From Nitratireductor luteus (GTDB lineage Bacteria > Pseudomonadota > Alphaproteobacteria > Rhizobiales > Rhizobiaceae), in contig NZ_JAOANW010000004.1 in NCBI RefSeq assembly GCF_026162365.1, positions 186,001 to 250,000 on the forward strand: DNA of 64,000 nt, read 5' to 3'. Shown in pieces: positions 53,441 to 61,534 of the stretch (positions are counted from its first letter, which is position 1; each line of letters begins with the position of its first letter). A program made the position numbers and the translations under genes. The notes below the pieces were generated by a model that was given only the letters and a program-made list of their open reading frames with translations, was not told where the DNA came from and searched no databases.

Positions 53441-55060
53441 ATGCCCCGCTACGCTTATCAGCCTTTCCCCTATAAAAAGCCGCCGGAGCTGGACGGCGCG
53501 GTCGCCCGGCAATATCCGGTCGCCATTGCCGGCGCGGGGCCGGTCGGGCTCTCGATGGCCGTCGATCTGGCGCTGCGCGGCGTTCCGTCCGTCGTGCTCG
53601 ACGACAACGACGTCGTGTCGCTCGGCAGCCGGGCGATCTGCTGGTCGAAGCGCACGCTCGAAATCTTCGACCGGCTGGGCATCGGCGAGCGCATGGTGGC
53701 AAAGGGCATCACATGGAAGGTCGGCCGGCTTTTCCATCGCGACCGCGAGGTCTGGAGCTTCGATCTCCTGCCCGAGGAAGGCCACAAGATGCCGGCCTTC
53801 ATCAATCTCCAGCAATATTATGTGGAACAGTATCTGGTCGAGCGCTGCGCGGATTTCCCCGACCTGATCGACCTGCGGTGGAAGAACCGGGTCAACGGCG
53901 TGCGCAGCCATCACACGGGCGCCAGGCTCGCGGTCGAGGCGCCCGGCGGCGCCTACCATCTCGACGCCGCATGGGTGATTGCCTGCGACGGCGCCCGCTC
54001 GCCGATGCGCTCATTCATGGGGCTCGACTTCGAGGGCCGGGTGTTCGAGGAGCGCTTCCTGATCGCCGATGTGGAGATGAGGGCCGATTTCCCGTCGGAG
54101 CGGTGGTTCTGGTTCGAGCCGCCGTTCCATCCGGGGCAGTCGGCCCTTCTGCACAAGCAGCCGGACAACATCTACCGCATCGATCTTCAACTCGGTCCCG
54201 ATGCCGATCCCGACCAGGAGAAGAGGCATGAGAACGTGATACCGCGCATCGAGAAGATCATCGGGCACGGCGATTTCGAGCTCGATTGGGTCTCGGTCTA
54301 CATGTTCCAGTGCCGCAGGCTGGAACGCTTCGTGCATGGCCGGGTGGTCTTCGCCGGCGACAGTGCTCATATAGTCTCGCCCTTCGGCGCGCGCGGCGGC
54401 AATGGCGGCATTCAGGACGTCGACAATCTGGGCTGGAAGCTGGCTCTGATCGTCAAGGGCGAGGCGCCCGAAAGCCTGATCGAAACCTATGATGAGGAGC
54501 GCGTCCGCGGCGCGGACGAGAACATCCTGAACTCGTCGCGCTCCACCTCCTTCATGACGCCCAAATCCAAGATGGAAAAGCTGTTTCGCGACAGCGTCCT
54601 CGATCTGGCGGCCGATCACGAATTCGCCCGCCGGCTGGTCAATTCCGGCCGCCTGTCCAGGCCCTGTTCCCTTGAAGGCCTCAGCCTGCAAACACCGGGC
54701 GCGGCCGAAGGGATTGCCCCCGGCCAGGCCATGCCGGACGCGCCGGTGCAATGCGAAGGCCGTCCCGGCTGGCTGCTGGAATATTTCGGCGGGGGTTTTG
54801 CGCTGATGGCGGTCGGATGCGCGCCGCCGCCCGGCTTGCCCGCCGGACTGCCGGTGATCGAGATATGGCCGGACGAGAACCTCGCCGGCGCCGAGGCGAG
54901 GATCGTCCTGCGCGATGCGGAAGGCCTCGTCGCCGACCGCTACGGCGCCGGCGTCATCTGCCTCGTCCGGCCCGACCAGCACATAGCGGCGACCTTCGTC
55001 GCGCCGCATGCCGACGAAATCGCCCTGGCCTATGCCCGCGCAATGGGGAGGGAGCATTGA
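53441..55060 (+). CDS. FAD-dependent aromatic hydroxylase (MhpA/PheA-type)
   Basis: This 539-residue class A flavoprotein monooxygenase has the FAD-binding 'GAGPVG' at residues 31-36, the middle 'ACDGARSPMRSFMG' (DG motif) and the 'GDSAHIVSPFGARGGNGGIQDVDNLGWKL' region near residue 306 in pieces. The C-terminal domain is thioredoxin-like, as in MhpA. Relatives hydroxylate phenols such as 3-hydroxyphenylpropionate using NADH. Here it may make homogentisate or a related diphenol from a hydroxyphenylacetate-type substrate. The ATG at 53441 has GGAGA just before it. Its stop overlaps the start of the DUF2783 gene by 4 bp. Confidence 0.88.
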   Translation: MPRYAYQPFPYKKPPELDGAVARQYPVAIAGAGPVGLSMAVDLALRGVPSVVLDDNDVVSLGSRAICWSKRTLEIFDRLGIGERMVAKGITWKVGRLFHRDREVWSFDLLPEEGHKMPAFINLQQYYVEQYLVERCADFPDLIDLRWKNRVNGVRSHHTGARLAVEAPGGAYHLDAAWVIACDGARSPMRSFMGLDFEGRVFEERFLIADVEMRADFPSERWFWFEPPFHPGQSALLHKQPDNIYRIDLQLGPDADPDQEKRHENVIPRIEKIIGHGDFELDWVSVYMFQCRRLERFVHGRVVFAGDSAHIVSPFGARGGNGGIQDVDNLGWKLALIVKGEAPESLIETYDEERVRGADENILNSSRSTSFMTPKSKMEKLFRDSVLDLAADHEFARRLVNSGRLSRPCSLEGLSLQTPGAAEGIAPGQAMPDAPVQCEGRPGWLLEYFGGGFALMAVGCAPPPGLPAGLPVIEIWPDENLAGAEARIVLRDAEGLVADRYGAGVICLVRPDQHIAATFVAPHADEIALAYARAMGREH

Positions 55061-55254
55061 CCGACAAGGACGAGATAGGCCGCGACCGGCTGGATACCGC
55101 CGGCGACGATTTCTATGCGCTGCTGATGCAGGCCCATGAAGGCCTGAGCTTCGAGGAAAGCGCTCGGCTCAACGCCAGGCTGGTTCTGCTGCTTGCCAAC
55201 CGGGTGGGCGATCTGGATGCGCTCCGAGCGGCGTTGGCGGCGGCGAAGAAGTAG
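55057..55254 (+). CDS. DUF2783 small protein
   Basis: This 65-residue acidic protein has 'DDFYALLMQAHEGLSFEES' followed by 'RLNARLVLLLANRVGD', the DUF2783 pattern. It begins at a TTG that overlaps the stop of the FAD hydroxylase (TTGA), so its synthesis depends on that gene. DUF2783 genes are commonly seen directly after this hydroxylase type in Proteobacteria, which suggests a small subunit or regulator of the flavoprotein; that role is inferred. It is the last gene of the plus-strand cluster and converges with the RidA-like gene. Confidence 0.85.
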   Translation: MTDKDEIGRDRLDTAGDDFYALLMQAHEGLSFEESARLNARLVLLLANRVGDLDALRAALAAAKK

Positions 55255-55317
55255 CTGGCGGATGCCGCCGGCAGGGCCACCCCTTGAAGGACAAGGGGTG
55301 GCGCCAGTTGCTCCCGA

Positions 55318-55812
55318 TCAGTTTTTCTCGGCGCGGACGGCGATGGCCTCCACCTCGATCAGCCAGCCGGGATTGGCAAGACCGGAGACCTCGAAGACCG
55401 AGCGCGCCGGCAGGTTGGGCTGTTCGTCGGTTCCGAAGAACTCGGTGTAGCCCTCCATGAAGCCGGCAAAATCCATGGGTTCCCCGTTCTGGCCGACCAG
55501 GAAGACCTGCAGTTTGACGACATCGCCCATCGTCAAATCCATGTCCTCGAGGCTTTTCTCGATGGACTGAAACACCGTTCTGGTCTGCTCGGTGATGTCG
55601 CCATAGGCCTCGATCGAGCCACGGTCGGCGTCTTCATTGACCACGGAGGGCACCGCGCCGCTCAAATAGACGGTGGTGGCGTCCCCCGGCACCTCTACCG
55701 CGCGGGCGATAGGGAAATCCGATCCGGGAATCTTGTGACGAACCACCTCATCGGCCAGTGCGACCCCCGAAATCAGCAGGGCGGGCAGGGTGAGGCTTGC
55801 AATACGCAGCAT
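55318..55812 (-). CDS. Exported RidA-family imine/enamine deaminase
   Basis: This 164-residue Rid/YjgF-family protein is unusual in having an N-terminal Sec signal peptide (residues 1-20, 'LLISGVALA-DE'). The family catalytic Arg is present as R137 in 'LPARSVFEV' (equivalent to E. coli RidA Arg105), with 'IEVEAIAVRAE' at the end. RidA hydrolyses reactive imines and enamines made by amino-acid-oxidising or PLP enzymes to keto acids and ammonia. AAGGAA lies before the ATG at 55812. It is third in a minus-strand cassette with a cytochrome c and a Tat-exported flavin amine oxidase. Confidence 0.9.
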   Translation of the reverse strand: MLRIASLTLPALLISGVALADEVVRHKIPGSDFPIARAVEVPGDATTVYLSGAVPSVVNEDADRGSIEAYGDITEQTRTVFQSIEKSLEDMDLTMGDVVKLQVFLVGQNGEPMDFAGFMEGYTEFFGTDEQPNLPARSVFEVSGLANPGWLIEVEAIAVRAEKN

Positions 55813-55897
55813 GAGAAATTCCTTTCGTTCAATGCAAGATAATCTGCGCTCCGGCGCTGAAGGCCGAAGCTCCTTCTCGCCATCTCCATGGCCGATT

Positions 55898-56341
55898 TTA
55901 AGGCCGGTTCTGGGCAACCATCTCGGCCGTTGCATCGCCGCCATACTCGTTTCCGAAATGCGTCTGGATGTAGTTGACGACATCCGCGATCTGCTGGTCG
56001 TCGAGGACGTCTCCCAGCGGCGGCATGGCCTTCTGGCCGTTGATGATGATGTAGATCGGGTATTCGGGAAATTCGAGGTTCTCATTATCCGCCAGCGCCG
56101 GATAAGCACCGGCGCCCACGGCGCCTTCGCCATCGGGCATATGGCAGCCCTGGCAAATGGCCCGGTAGACGTCCTCGCCGCCGGTCGCGCCGATCTTGGA
56201 AGGATCGGCGAACATGGCCTCATGGTCGGAAAGCTTGCGTGTGTTGGTCTGGTCGTCGCCGGTTGCGCTGTCCTGGGCGAGCGCGAAGGTAGAGACACCA
56301 AACAGAACGGCAAGACCGATAGCGCCTTTAAGAGCATTCAT
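55898..56341 (-). CDS. Exported class I c-type cytochrome
   Basis: This 147-residue protein has a Sec signal peptide (residues 1-22, 'VSTFALA-QD'), one haem-attachment site 'CQGCH' (C63, C66, H67) and a probable distal Met ligand at M106 in 'GQKAMPPLGD'. It should be a soluble monohaem periplasmic cytochrome. It is 26 bp downstream of the flavin amine oxidase gene and 85 bp upstream of the RidA gene, all on the minus strand. The natural inference is that it takes electrons from the reduced flavin, as CycN does for nicotine dehydrogenase NicA2. Confidence 0.92.
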   Translation of the reverse strand: MNALKGAIGLAVLFGVSTFALAQDSATGDDQTNTRKLSDHEAMFADPSKIGATGGEDVYRAICQGCHMPDGEGAVGAGAYPALADNENLEFPEYPIYIIINGQKAMPPLGDVLDDQQIADVVNYIQTHFGNEYGGDATAEMVAQNRP

Positions 56342-56367
56342 GACTTCTCTCCTTGGCTATTTGGCGT

Positions 56368-57954
56368 TCAACTGTTGATGACACGGTCATGCAGACGCGA
56401 GATCGCGTCCAGCGAGGAGAGGATCGCGCCCTCCTGCCAGCCGGGCAGATAGGATATGTGCTCGCCCGCCATTACCGTGCGCCCATCTATCGCCGCCGCT
56501 GTCTGGTACTGGGTCTCCCTGTCCTGCCAGATGCCGTAGCAGCCGAGCACCCACGGCACCCGGTGCCAGACCACGCTCACCCCATTACTGAATTCGTCTT
56601 TGTACTGGGGATGGATCCTGGCGCCGTATTCAAGCGCGATCCTGACCCGCTCCTCCGGCGGCATCGCGTTGAACTGGTAGGCGATCGCACCCCAGCTATA
56701 GCCGCCCAGAAGCACGCCCTTGCCGCCGCTGAAATAGTCGGTGGAGGGATAGCTGATGAGCGAGATCGGCAGGTCGGTGTAGCTGATGCCGCCGAATATG
56801 TTCTCGTCTTCCTCCCAGAAGCGCCGGTTGAACTCGAGGCCGAACTTGACCGAGCCGGCATAGTACATCGTGTCGATGACGCCTTTCATCGCGCCCGACA
56901 GGTTGTTCTCGATCTGGGAAAGGATGGAGAAGGGGATGGTGCAGATGCACCAGTCGCCCCTGGCTTCCTGGGCTCCGCCGCCTTCCTTCGTGTCCTCGAA
57001 ACTGACGGTGACGCCGTTCTCGTCCTGCATGATCGACGTGACCTTGGTGTTGTAGCGGATGACGTCCTTCACTTCGCGCTCGAAGGCCTGGGCGATCATG
57101 TCCATGCCGCCCACTGGCTGAAACATGGTCGCCTGGTGTTCGACGGTCTCGGCCTCGTCCAGCCACCGCCACAGCTCGGATTGAATGATCTTGCCCGGGG
57201 CGATGGGTTCGGAGGGTTCGGGACTGCCGTCCAGTCCGCCGCCCGGCCATTTCGCATAGCCTCGGTAGTCGCTGGTGCGCTCGCTTTTCACATAGGCATA
57301 GTTCTCGTCGAGAACGCCGTAGACGCGCAGCGATTCAAGGAGCATTTCCTTGTCTTCCTGCGTGACGAGCTCGTCGAGTTTGCCCTGGTTCGTCGCCTTG
57401 GCGAGAAGTTCCGATGTCTGGCCGCGATAGTCGGTGGCGATCTCGCGGAAGCGCTGGGGCTTTCCATCGAACGCTTCCTGCCGGTGCAGATACGCGTTGT
57501 GGTTCTTCTGGATGAAAGGTTCCAGCTTGACGCCCAGCCGCTTGCAATAGTCCAGAACCGCATGGTGATGATGCGGAATGCGCCAAGGGCCGGGATTGAA
57601 ATAATTGCCCTTTTCGTATTGCACGTTCTGCGTGGAGCCGCCGAGTTCCGTGTAGCTGTCGCCGCCGCGCAGCGTCCAGCAACGTCCGCCGGCCTTCTCG
57701 CGGTATTCCAGCACTTCGACCGTATAGCCGGCGGCGCGCAATTCCATCGCGGCAACCATGCCGGCAAGACCGGCTCCGAGGATCAGCACCTTCGCGCCCT
57801 GCGGGTCCCCGTCCAGCGCGATCGGCCCCCGATAGGTGGATTCCTGCGCATGGCCCAGCGTCGTCATCGCCTGATAGAGCGCCGCGCCTCCCGCGGTGGC
57901 ACCGATCATCGTCAAGAGATCCCGCCGCGACATCTGTCCGAACGTCCTGTGCAT
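56368..57954 (-). CDS. Tat-exported flavin monoamine oxidase/dehydrogenase family protein
   Basis: This 528-residue protein starts with a twin-arginine signal ('SRRDLLTMIG', R10-R11, then a hydrophobic stretch to 'LGHAQE'). It continues with an FAD Rossmann motif 'LGAGLAGM' (residues 59-66), the amine-oxidase motif 'REKAGGRCWTLRGG', 'FQPVGGMDMIAQAF', and the C-terminal FAD motif 'LPGWQEGAILSSL'. I see no Cys at the covalent-FAD position. Relatives oxidise amines or L-amino acids to imines. The ATG at 57954 has AGGAG 8 bp upstream; a GTG three codons earlier is less likely. It heads a cassette with cytochrome c and RidA. Confidence 0.92.
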   Translation of the reverse strand: MHRTFGQMSRRDLLTMIGATAGGAALYQAMTTLGHAQESTYRGPIALDGDPQGAKVLILGAGLAGMVAAMELRAAGYTVEVLEYREKAGGRCWTLRGGDSYTELGGSTQNVQYEKGNYFNPGPWRIPHHHHAVLDYCKRLGVKLEPFIQKNHNAYLHRQEAFDGKPQRFREIATDYRGQTSELLAKATNQGKLDELVTQEDKEMLLESLRVYGVLDENYAYVKSERTSDYRGYAKWPGGGLDGSPEPSEPIAPGKIIQSELWRWLDEAETVEHQATMFQPVGGMDMIAQAFEREVKDVIRYNTKVTSIMQDENGVTVSFEDTKEGGGAQEARGDWCICTIPFSILSQIENNLSGAMKGVIDTMYYAGSVKFGLEFNRRFWEEDENIFGGISYTDLPISLISYPSTDYFSGGKGVLLGGYSWGAIAYQFNAMPPEERVRIALEYGARIHPQYKDEFSNGVSVVWHRVPWVLGCYGIWQDRETQYQTAAAIDGRTVMAGEHISYLPGWQEGAILSSLDAISRLHDRVINS

Positions 57955-58169
57955 GGTGATCACTCCTATGTGGCAAACCCTCCAAGCGTTAATGAAACTC
58001 CTGCGACATGGTTGCTTCTATGGTGGTGTTTACCGGTTCTGGTCGAACGTTCAGCGACGCCTGGCGTGAAAGGTTGAGGCAATGCCGCAAGCCATTGCAT
58101 CCGCGCCGGGCGGCGAGCTTTTGGCGGGAATGCGGCGGAAGCGCCGATCCAGCCGGCTCTTGCGGCAAT

Positions 58170-58197
58170 GAAAAACGGGACCGCAGAGCGGCCCCGT
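58170..58197 (-). terminator. Rho-independent terminator of hppD
   Basis: On the minus strand ACGGGGCCGC, TCT loop, GCGGTCCCGT (one G-U pair) is followed directly by a run of T residues. It lies about 130 bp past the hppD stop and before the amine oxidase cassette, so it should separate the two transcripts. The rest of the 374-bp gap (57955-58328) presumably holds the cassette promoter. Confidence 0.7.
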
Positions 58198-58328
58198 CAT
58201 GAGAGCGCCGGGCGTCCATCCGGACGCTGCACAAGGGCGCTCCGACACTTTGGATTCACGCATCGTGCCTTCCGAAGATCGATTCCGATTTCCGAGCCGA
58301 TGCTGCAGCCTCGTCGAACCGGCGGCCT

Positions 58329-59441
58329 CTATTCGGCCGCGTCCACCTTCAAGACGCCGCGGCGTATCTGGTCTTCCTCGATGCTTTCGAACAGCGCCCG
58401 GAAGTTTCCTTCACCGAACCCCTCGTCGCCCTTCCTCTGGATGAACTCGAAGAAGATCGGCCCGATGACGGTCTTGGAGAAGATCTGCAGCAGGATCTTG
58501 GTCGTGCCGCCGTCGATCACGCCTTCGCCGTCGATCAGAATGCCATGCTTCTTCATGCGGTCGATCGCCTCGTCGTGGCCGTGCACCCGCTCATGGCTCT
58601 TTTCGTAATAGGTATCCGGCGGTCCGGGCATGAATTTCAGCCCGTTCGCGGCCAGCCTGTCCGTGGCCTCGTAGATATGTTCGGTCCCGACGGCGATATG
58701 CTGGATGCCTTCGCCATTGTACTTCTTGAGATATTCCTCGATCTGGCTCTTGTCGTCGGTCGATTCGTTGAGCGGAATGCGGATCTTGCCGCATGGGCTC
58801 GTGATGGCGCGCGAGACGAGGCCGGTGATCTTGCCGGCTATGTCGAAGAAGTGGATCTGCTTGAAGCCAAACAGCTCGCGGTAGAAGGCCCACCACTTGT
58901 CCATGTTGCCGCGATAGACGTTGTGGGTGAGGTGGTCGAGATAGTAGAAGCCCACGCCCTCCGGCTTCGGATCGCGCTCGCCCGTCCATTCGAATTCATC
59001 GTCATAGGGCGAGCCCTTTTCCCCGTATTTATCGATGAAGTAGAGGAGCGACCCGCCGATGCCGACGATGGCCGGGGCGTCGAGGGTCTTGTCATCGCCC
59101 GTATAGGGCTCGGCGCCTTTGGCGACCGCATGGTCGAAGGCGTGCTGCGCATCGACCACGCGCCACGCCATGGACGGCGCACAGGGGCCGTGCTTTTCGA
59201 CGAAGCGCATGGCGTGGCTGCCCGGTTCGGCATTCAGCACATAGCTGATGTCGCCCTGGCGCCAGACGGCCATATTCTTCGACTTGTGGCGGGCGACCTC
59301 GACATAGCCCATGCGCGCGAAAAGCTCCGACAGCTTTTCCGGCTCGGGATGCGCGAATTCCACGAACTCGAAACCGTCCGTTCCGGCCGGGTTCTCTTTG
59401 CTGATTTCCGCGGGCGGCGCGTCATGTGGAAACGGACCCAT
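58329..59441 (-). CDS. hppD: 4-hydroxyphenylpyruvate dioxygenase
   Basis: HppD converts 4-hydroxyphenylpyruvate to homogentisate with Fe(II) and O2. The 370-residue protein consists of two vicinal-oxygen-chelate domains, with the iron ligands H170 ('YLDHLTHNV'), H248 ('IQHIAVGT') and E332 ('FFEFIQRKGD'). The C-terminal 'EGNFRALFESIEEDQ' is the usual helix that closes the site. It is divergent from an Lrp/AsnC regulator across 128 bp. HmgA and the fumarylacetoacetase gene are about 9 kb away, so the window contains most of the tyrosine-to-fumarate pathway. Confidence 0.97.
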   Translation of the reverse strand: MGPFPHDAPPAEISKENPAGTDGFEFVEFAHPEPEKLSELFARMGYVEVARHKSKNMAVWRQGDISYVLNAEPGSHAMRFVEKHGPCAPSMAWRVVDAQHAFDHAVAKGAEPYTGDDKTLDAPAIVGIGGSLLYFIDKYGEKGSPYDDEFEWTGERDPKPEGVGFYYLDHLTHNVYRGNMDKWWAFYRELFGFKQIHFFDIAGKITGLVSRAITSPCGKIRIPLNESTDDKSQIEEYLKKYNGEGIQHIAVGTEHIYEATDRLAANGLKFMPGPPDTYYEKSHERVHGHDEAIDRMKKHGILIDGEGVIDGGTTKILLQIFSKTVIGPIFFEFIQRKGDEGFGEGNFRALFESIEEDQIRRGVLKVDAAE

Positions 59442-59507
59442 AATGAATTCCTCCGTAGATCGGATGCATCTTGGCCCAATACTAGCGCGTTAGTCTCGCA
59501 CGTGGGT

Positions 59508-59530
59508 TGCATTGTCGAACGGAAAATGCA
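59508..59530. promoter_or_regulatory. Candidate Lrp operator between hppD and lrp
   Basis: TGCATT (59508-59513) and AATGCA (59525-59530) are inverted 6-mers 11 bp apart in the divergent hppD/lrp gap. Lrp sites are typically degenerate dyads of about 15 bp, so this is suggestive only. Confidence 0.35.
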
Positions 59531-59569
59531 TCAAATACGCACAAATCACGCGTAATCGAAGGGCAATGC

Positions 59570-60037
59570 ATGAGCCGTGCACAGATTGATGGATTTGACC
59601 GCAAGATATTGTCACTGCTGCAAACGGACGCCCGGCTGACCAACAACGATTTGTCGGAACGCGTGAACCTCTCGCCGTCACAATGTTCGCGCCGCCGTCA
59701 AAGATTGGAGGAGGAGGGGCTGATATCCGGCTATTGTGCGGTGCTCAATCGGGAGCGGCTGGGTTTTCCGCTGATCAACGTGATCACCGTGACGCTCGCC
59801 ACCCACAATCCCGACAATGCGCGCCGCTTCGCCGATCTGGTGGCCAGTTTGCCCGAGGTGCAGGAGGCCTTCGCGCTCACCGGCGAGATGGACTATATCC
59901 TGAAGGTGGTCACGCCCGACCTTCAAAGCCTATCGGATTTCGTCAACGCCGTCCTGCTTCCCCACGAATCGGTCCAGCACGTGAAGACGGCGATCGTGCT
60001 GCAGACGCTCAAGGAAACCTCCAGCCTTCCTCTGTGA
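59570..60037 (+). CDS. Lrp/AsnC family transcriptional regulator
   Basis: This 155-residue regulator has the AsnC helix-turn-helix 'DRKILSLLQTDARLTNNDLSERVNLSPSQCSRR' in its first third and a RAM domain with 'EVQEAFALTGEMDYILKV'. The length is standard. It is divergent from hppD, a frequent arrangement in which the Lrp protein senses phenylalanine or tyrosine and activates hppD. It is also 259 bp upstream of the TRAP transporter on the same strand, so it could control both. The ATG at 59570 has 'gaaggg' upstream; the longer frame from 59507 is not needed. Confidence 0.93.
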   Translation: MSRAQIDGFDRKILSLLQTDARLTNNDLSERVNLSPSQCSRRRQRLEEEGLISGYCAVLNRERLGFPLINVITVTLATHNPDNARRFADLVASLPEVQEAFALTGEMDYILKVVTPDLQSLSDFVNAVLLPHESVQHVKTAIVLQTLKETSSLPL

Positions 60038-60065
60038 CCCCACGGGTCTGGCGATGCCGCGGGCA

Positions 60066-60120
60066 TTCGTTACGAAATGGGCGAACAAATCCCCTTTATT
60101 GTTACATAATAATCGCTAAG
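60066..60120 (+). promoter_or_regulatory. AT-rich dyad region upstream of the DctPQM operon
   Basis: TTCGT-T-ACGAA (60066-60076) is a perfect short dyad. It is followed by the AT-rich 'ttattgttacataataat' (60097-60114), in which CATAAT could be a -10 element. This is the likely promoter and operator for dctP, whose gene begins at 60297. No clear -35 is seen. Confidence 0.35.
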
Positions 60121-60296
60121 CTTGGTTTCGACCGGGGTTCGGATGCAGGATGTGCGGCGCTGATCGGATTCGCGATTTTTCGCGTGCCCGACCGTGCAAG
60201 AAGAAGTAGCCATGGTCCATTGCAGCCGAACTGGAGCATAATCCAGAATGCGGGCAGCTCCGGGAAAACCGGGTGTTCAAAAGGGAGGACAACAAT

Positions 60297-61346
60297 ATGA
60301 GAATGAAATCACTGAAGAGGCTGGCCGCCGCCGGTCTCATCGCCGCCACCGGCCTTCTGGGCGCCGTGTCCGGCTCGCTGGCGCAGGAGGTGACGCTTCG
60401 CCTGCACCAGTTCCTGCCGCCGCAGGCCAATGTGCCGAAGCTCGTGCTGGACCCGTGGGCCGACAAGGTCGAGCAGGAATCGGGCGGCCGCATCAAGATC
60501 GAGCGCTATCCGGCCATGCAGCTCGGCGGCACGCCTCCGCAGCTCTACGACCAGGCGCGTGACGGCGTGGTCGACATCGTGTGGACGCTGCCGGGCTCCA
60601 ACCCCGGACGTTTCCCTTCGACCGAAGTGTTCGAGCTTCCCTTCATGATGACCAATGCCGAGGCCACGTCCCGCGCCTATTGGGACCTGTTCGAAAAGCA
60701 CATGAAGGACACCGAATTCAAGGACACCCATGTCCTGGGCGTGTGGGTGCACGGGCCGGGCATGCTGCACTCCAAGACCCCGATAGACGAGCTGTCCGAT
60801 CTCAACGGCATGAAAATCCGCGCGCCCACGCGCATCATCAACGCGCTGCTGGGCCAACTCGGCGCGACGCCCGTCGGCATGCCGGTGCCGCAGATCACGG
60901 AGGCGCTGTCCAAGGGTGTCATCGATGGCTGCGTGATCCCGTGGGAAGTGACGCCGGCGCTCAAGGTGCCCGAACTGGTGGAAAACCACACCGAGTTTGG
61001 CGGCGACCATGCGCTCTACACGACGACCTTTGTGCTGGCGATGAACAAGGCCAAGTATGAGAGCCTGCCGGACGATCTCAAGAAGGTGCTCGACGACAAT
61101 TCCGGCCAGGAATTCGCCGCTTTCGCCGGCCGCACCCAGGCTGGCGCCGACGGCCCCAGCCGTCAGATCGCGGTCGATCGCGGAAACAACATCATCCAGA
61201 TCAGCGCCGAAGACACCGAAAAATGGAAGGAAGCCGCCCAGCCGGTCTACGACCAGTGGATAGCGGAGATGAAGGAAAAGGGCATCGACGGCGAAATGCT
61301 CATCGATGAAGCCCGCGCCCTGATCGACAAGTACACGAACAACTGA
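60297..61346 (+). CDS. dctP: TRAP transporter solute-binding protein, DctP family
   Basis: This 349-residue periplasmic binding protein has a Sec signal peptide (about residues 1-29, 'VSGSLA-QE'). The body shows the DctP pattern 'GGRIKIERYPAMQLGG', 'FELPFMMTNAEA', and the binding-site Arg segment 'LNGMKIRAPTRI' with 'VIDGCVIPWEV'. A strong GGGAGGA sits 7 bp before the ATG. DctP proteins bind organic acids, with an Arg pairing to the ligand carboxylate. Given hppD and an amine-oxidising cassette next door, an aromatic or branched keto acid is a possible ligand (inference). Permease genes follow after a terminator-like hairpin. Confidence 0.94.
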   Translation: MRMKSLKRLAAAGLIAATGLLGAVSGSLAQEVTLRLHQFLPPQANVPKLVLDPWADKVEQESGGRIKIERYPAMQLGGTPPQLYDQARDGVVDIVWTLPGSNPGRFPSTEVFELPFMMTNAEATSRAYWDLFEKHMKDTEFKDTHVLGVWVHGPGMLHSKTPIDELSDLNGMKIRAPTRIINALLGQLGATPVGMPVPQITEALSKGVIDGCVIPWEVTPALKVPELVENHTEFGGDHALYTTTFVLAMNKAKYESLPDDLKKVLDDNSGQEFAAFAGRTQAGADGPSRQIAVDRGNNIIQISAEDTEKWKEAAQPVYDQWIAEMKEKGIDGEMLIDEARALIDKYTNN

Positions 61347-61367
61347 TCGCACCGGATGCGAAGCAGA

Positions 61368-61392
61368 GGCGGGCTCCCGGGCCCGCCTTTTT
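61368..61392 (+). terminator. Rho-independent terminator/attenuator between dctP and dctQ
   Basis: GGCGGGC (61368-61374), loop TCCCGG, GCCCGCC (61381-61387) and TTTTT form a textbook terminator 21 bp past the dctP stop. The permease genes continue downstream, so partial read-through would give more binding protein than permease. Confidence 0.8.
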
Positions 61393-61534
61393 GCCGCTGT
61401 GGCCGGGCAAGCGCTTTCGCCGTTGCCCGATGGCCGGAGGGCCGGTAGCGTCCGGATTGTGCTTGTTCTACAGTTGTGGCGGGCAATCGTGACCGTGCTA
61501 CCAGGAACCGGCGGCCCGGCCGGACAAGGGGAAC

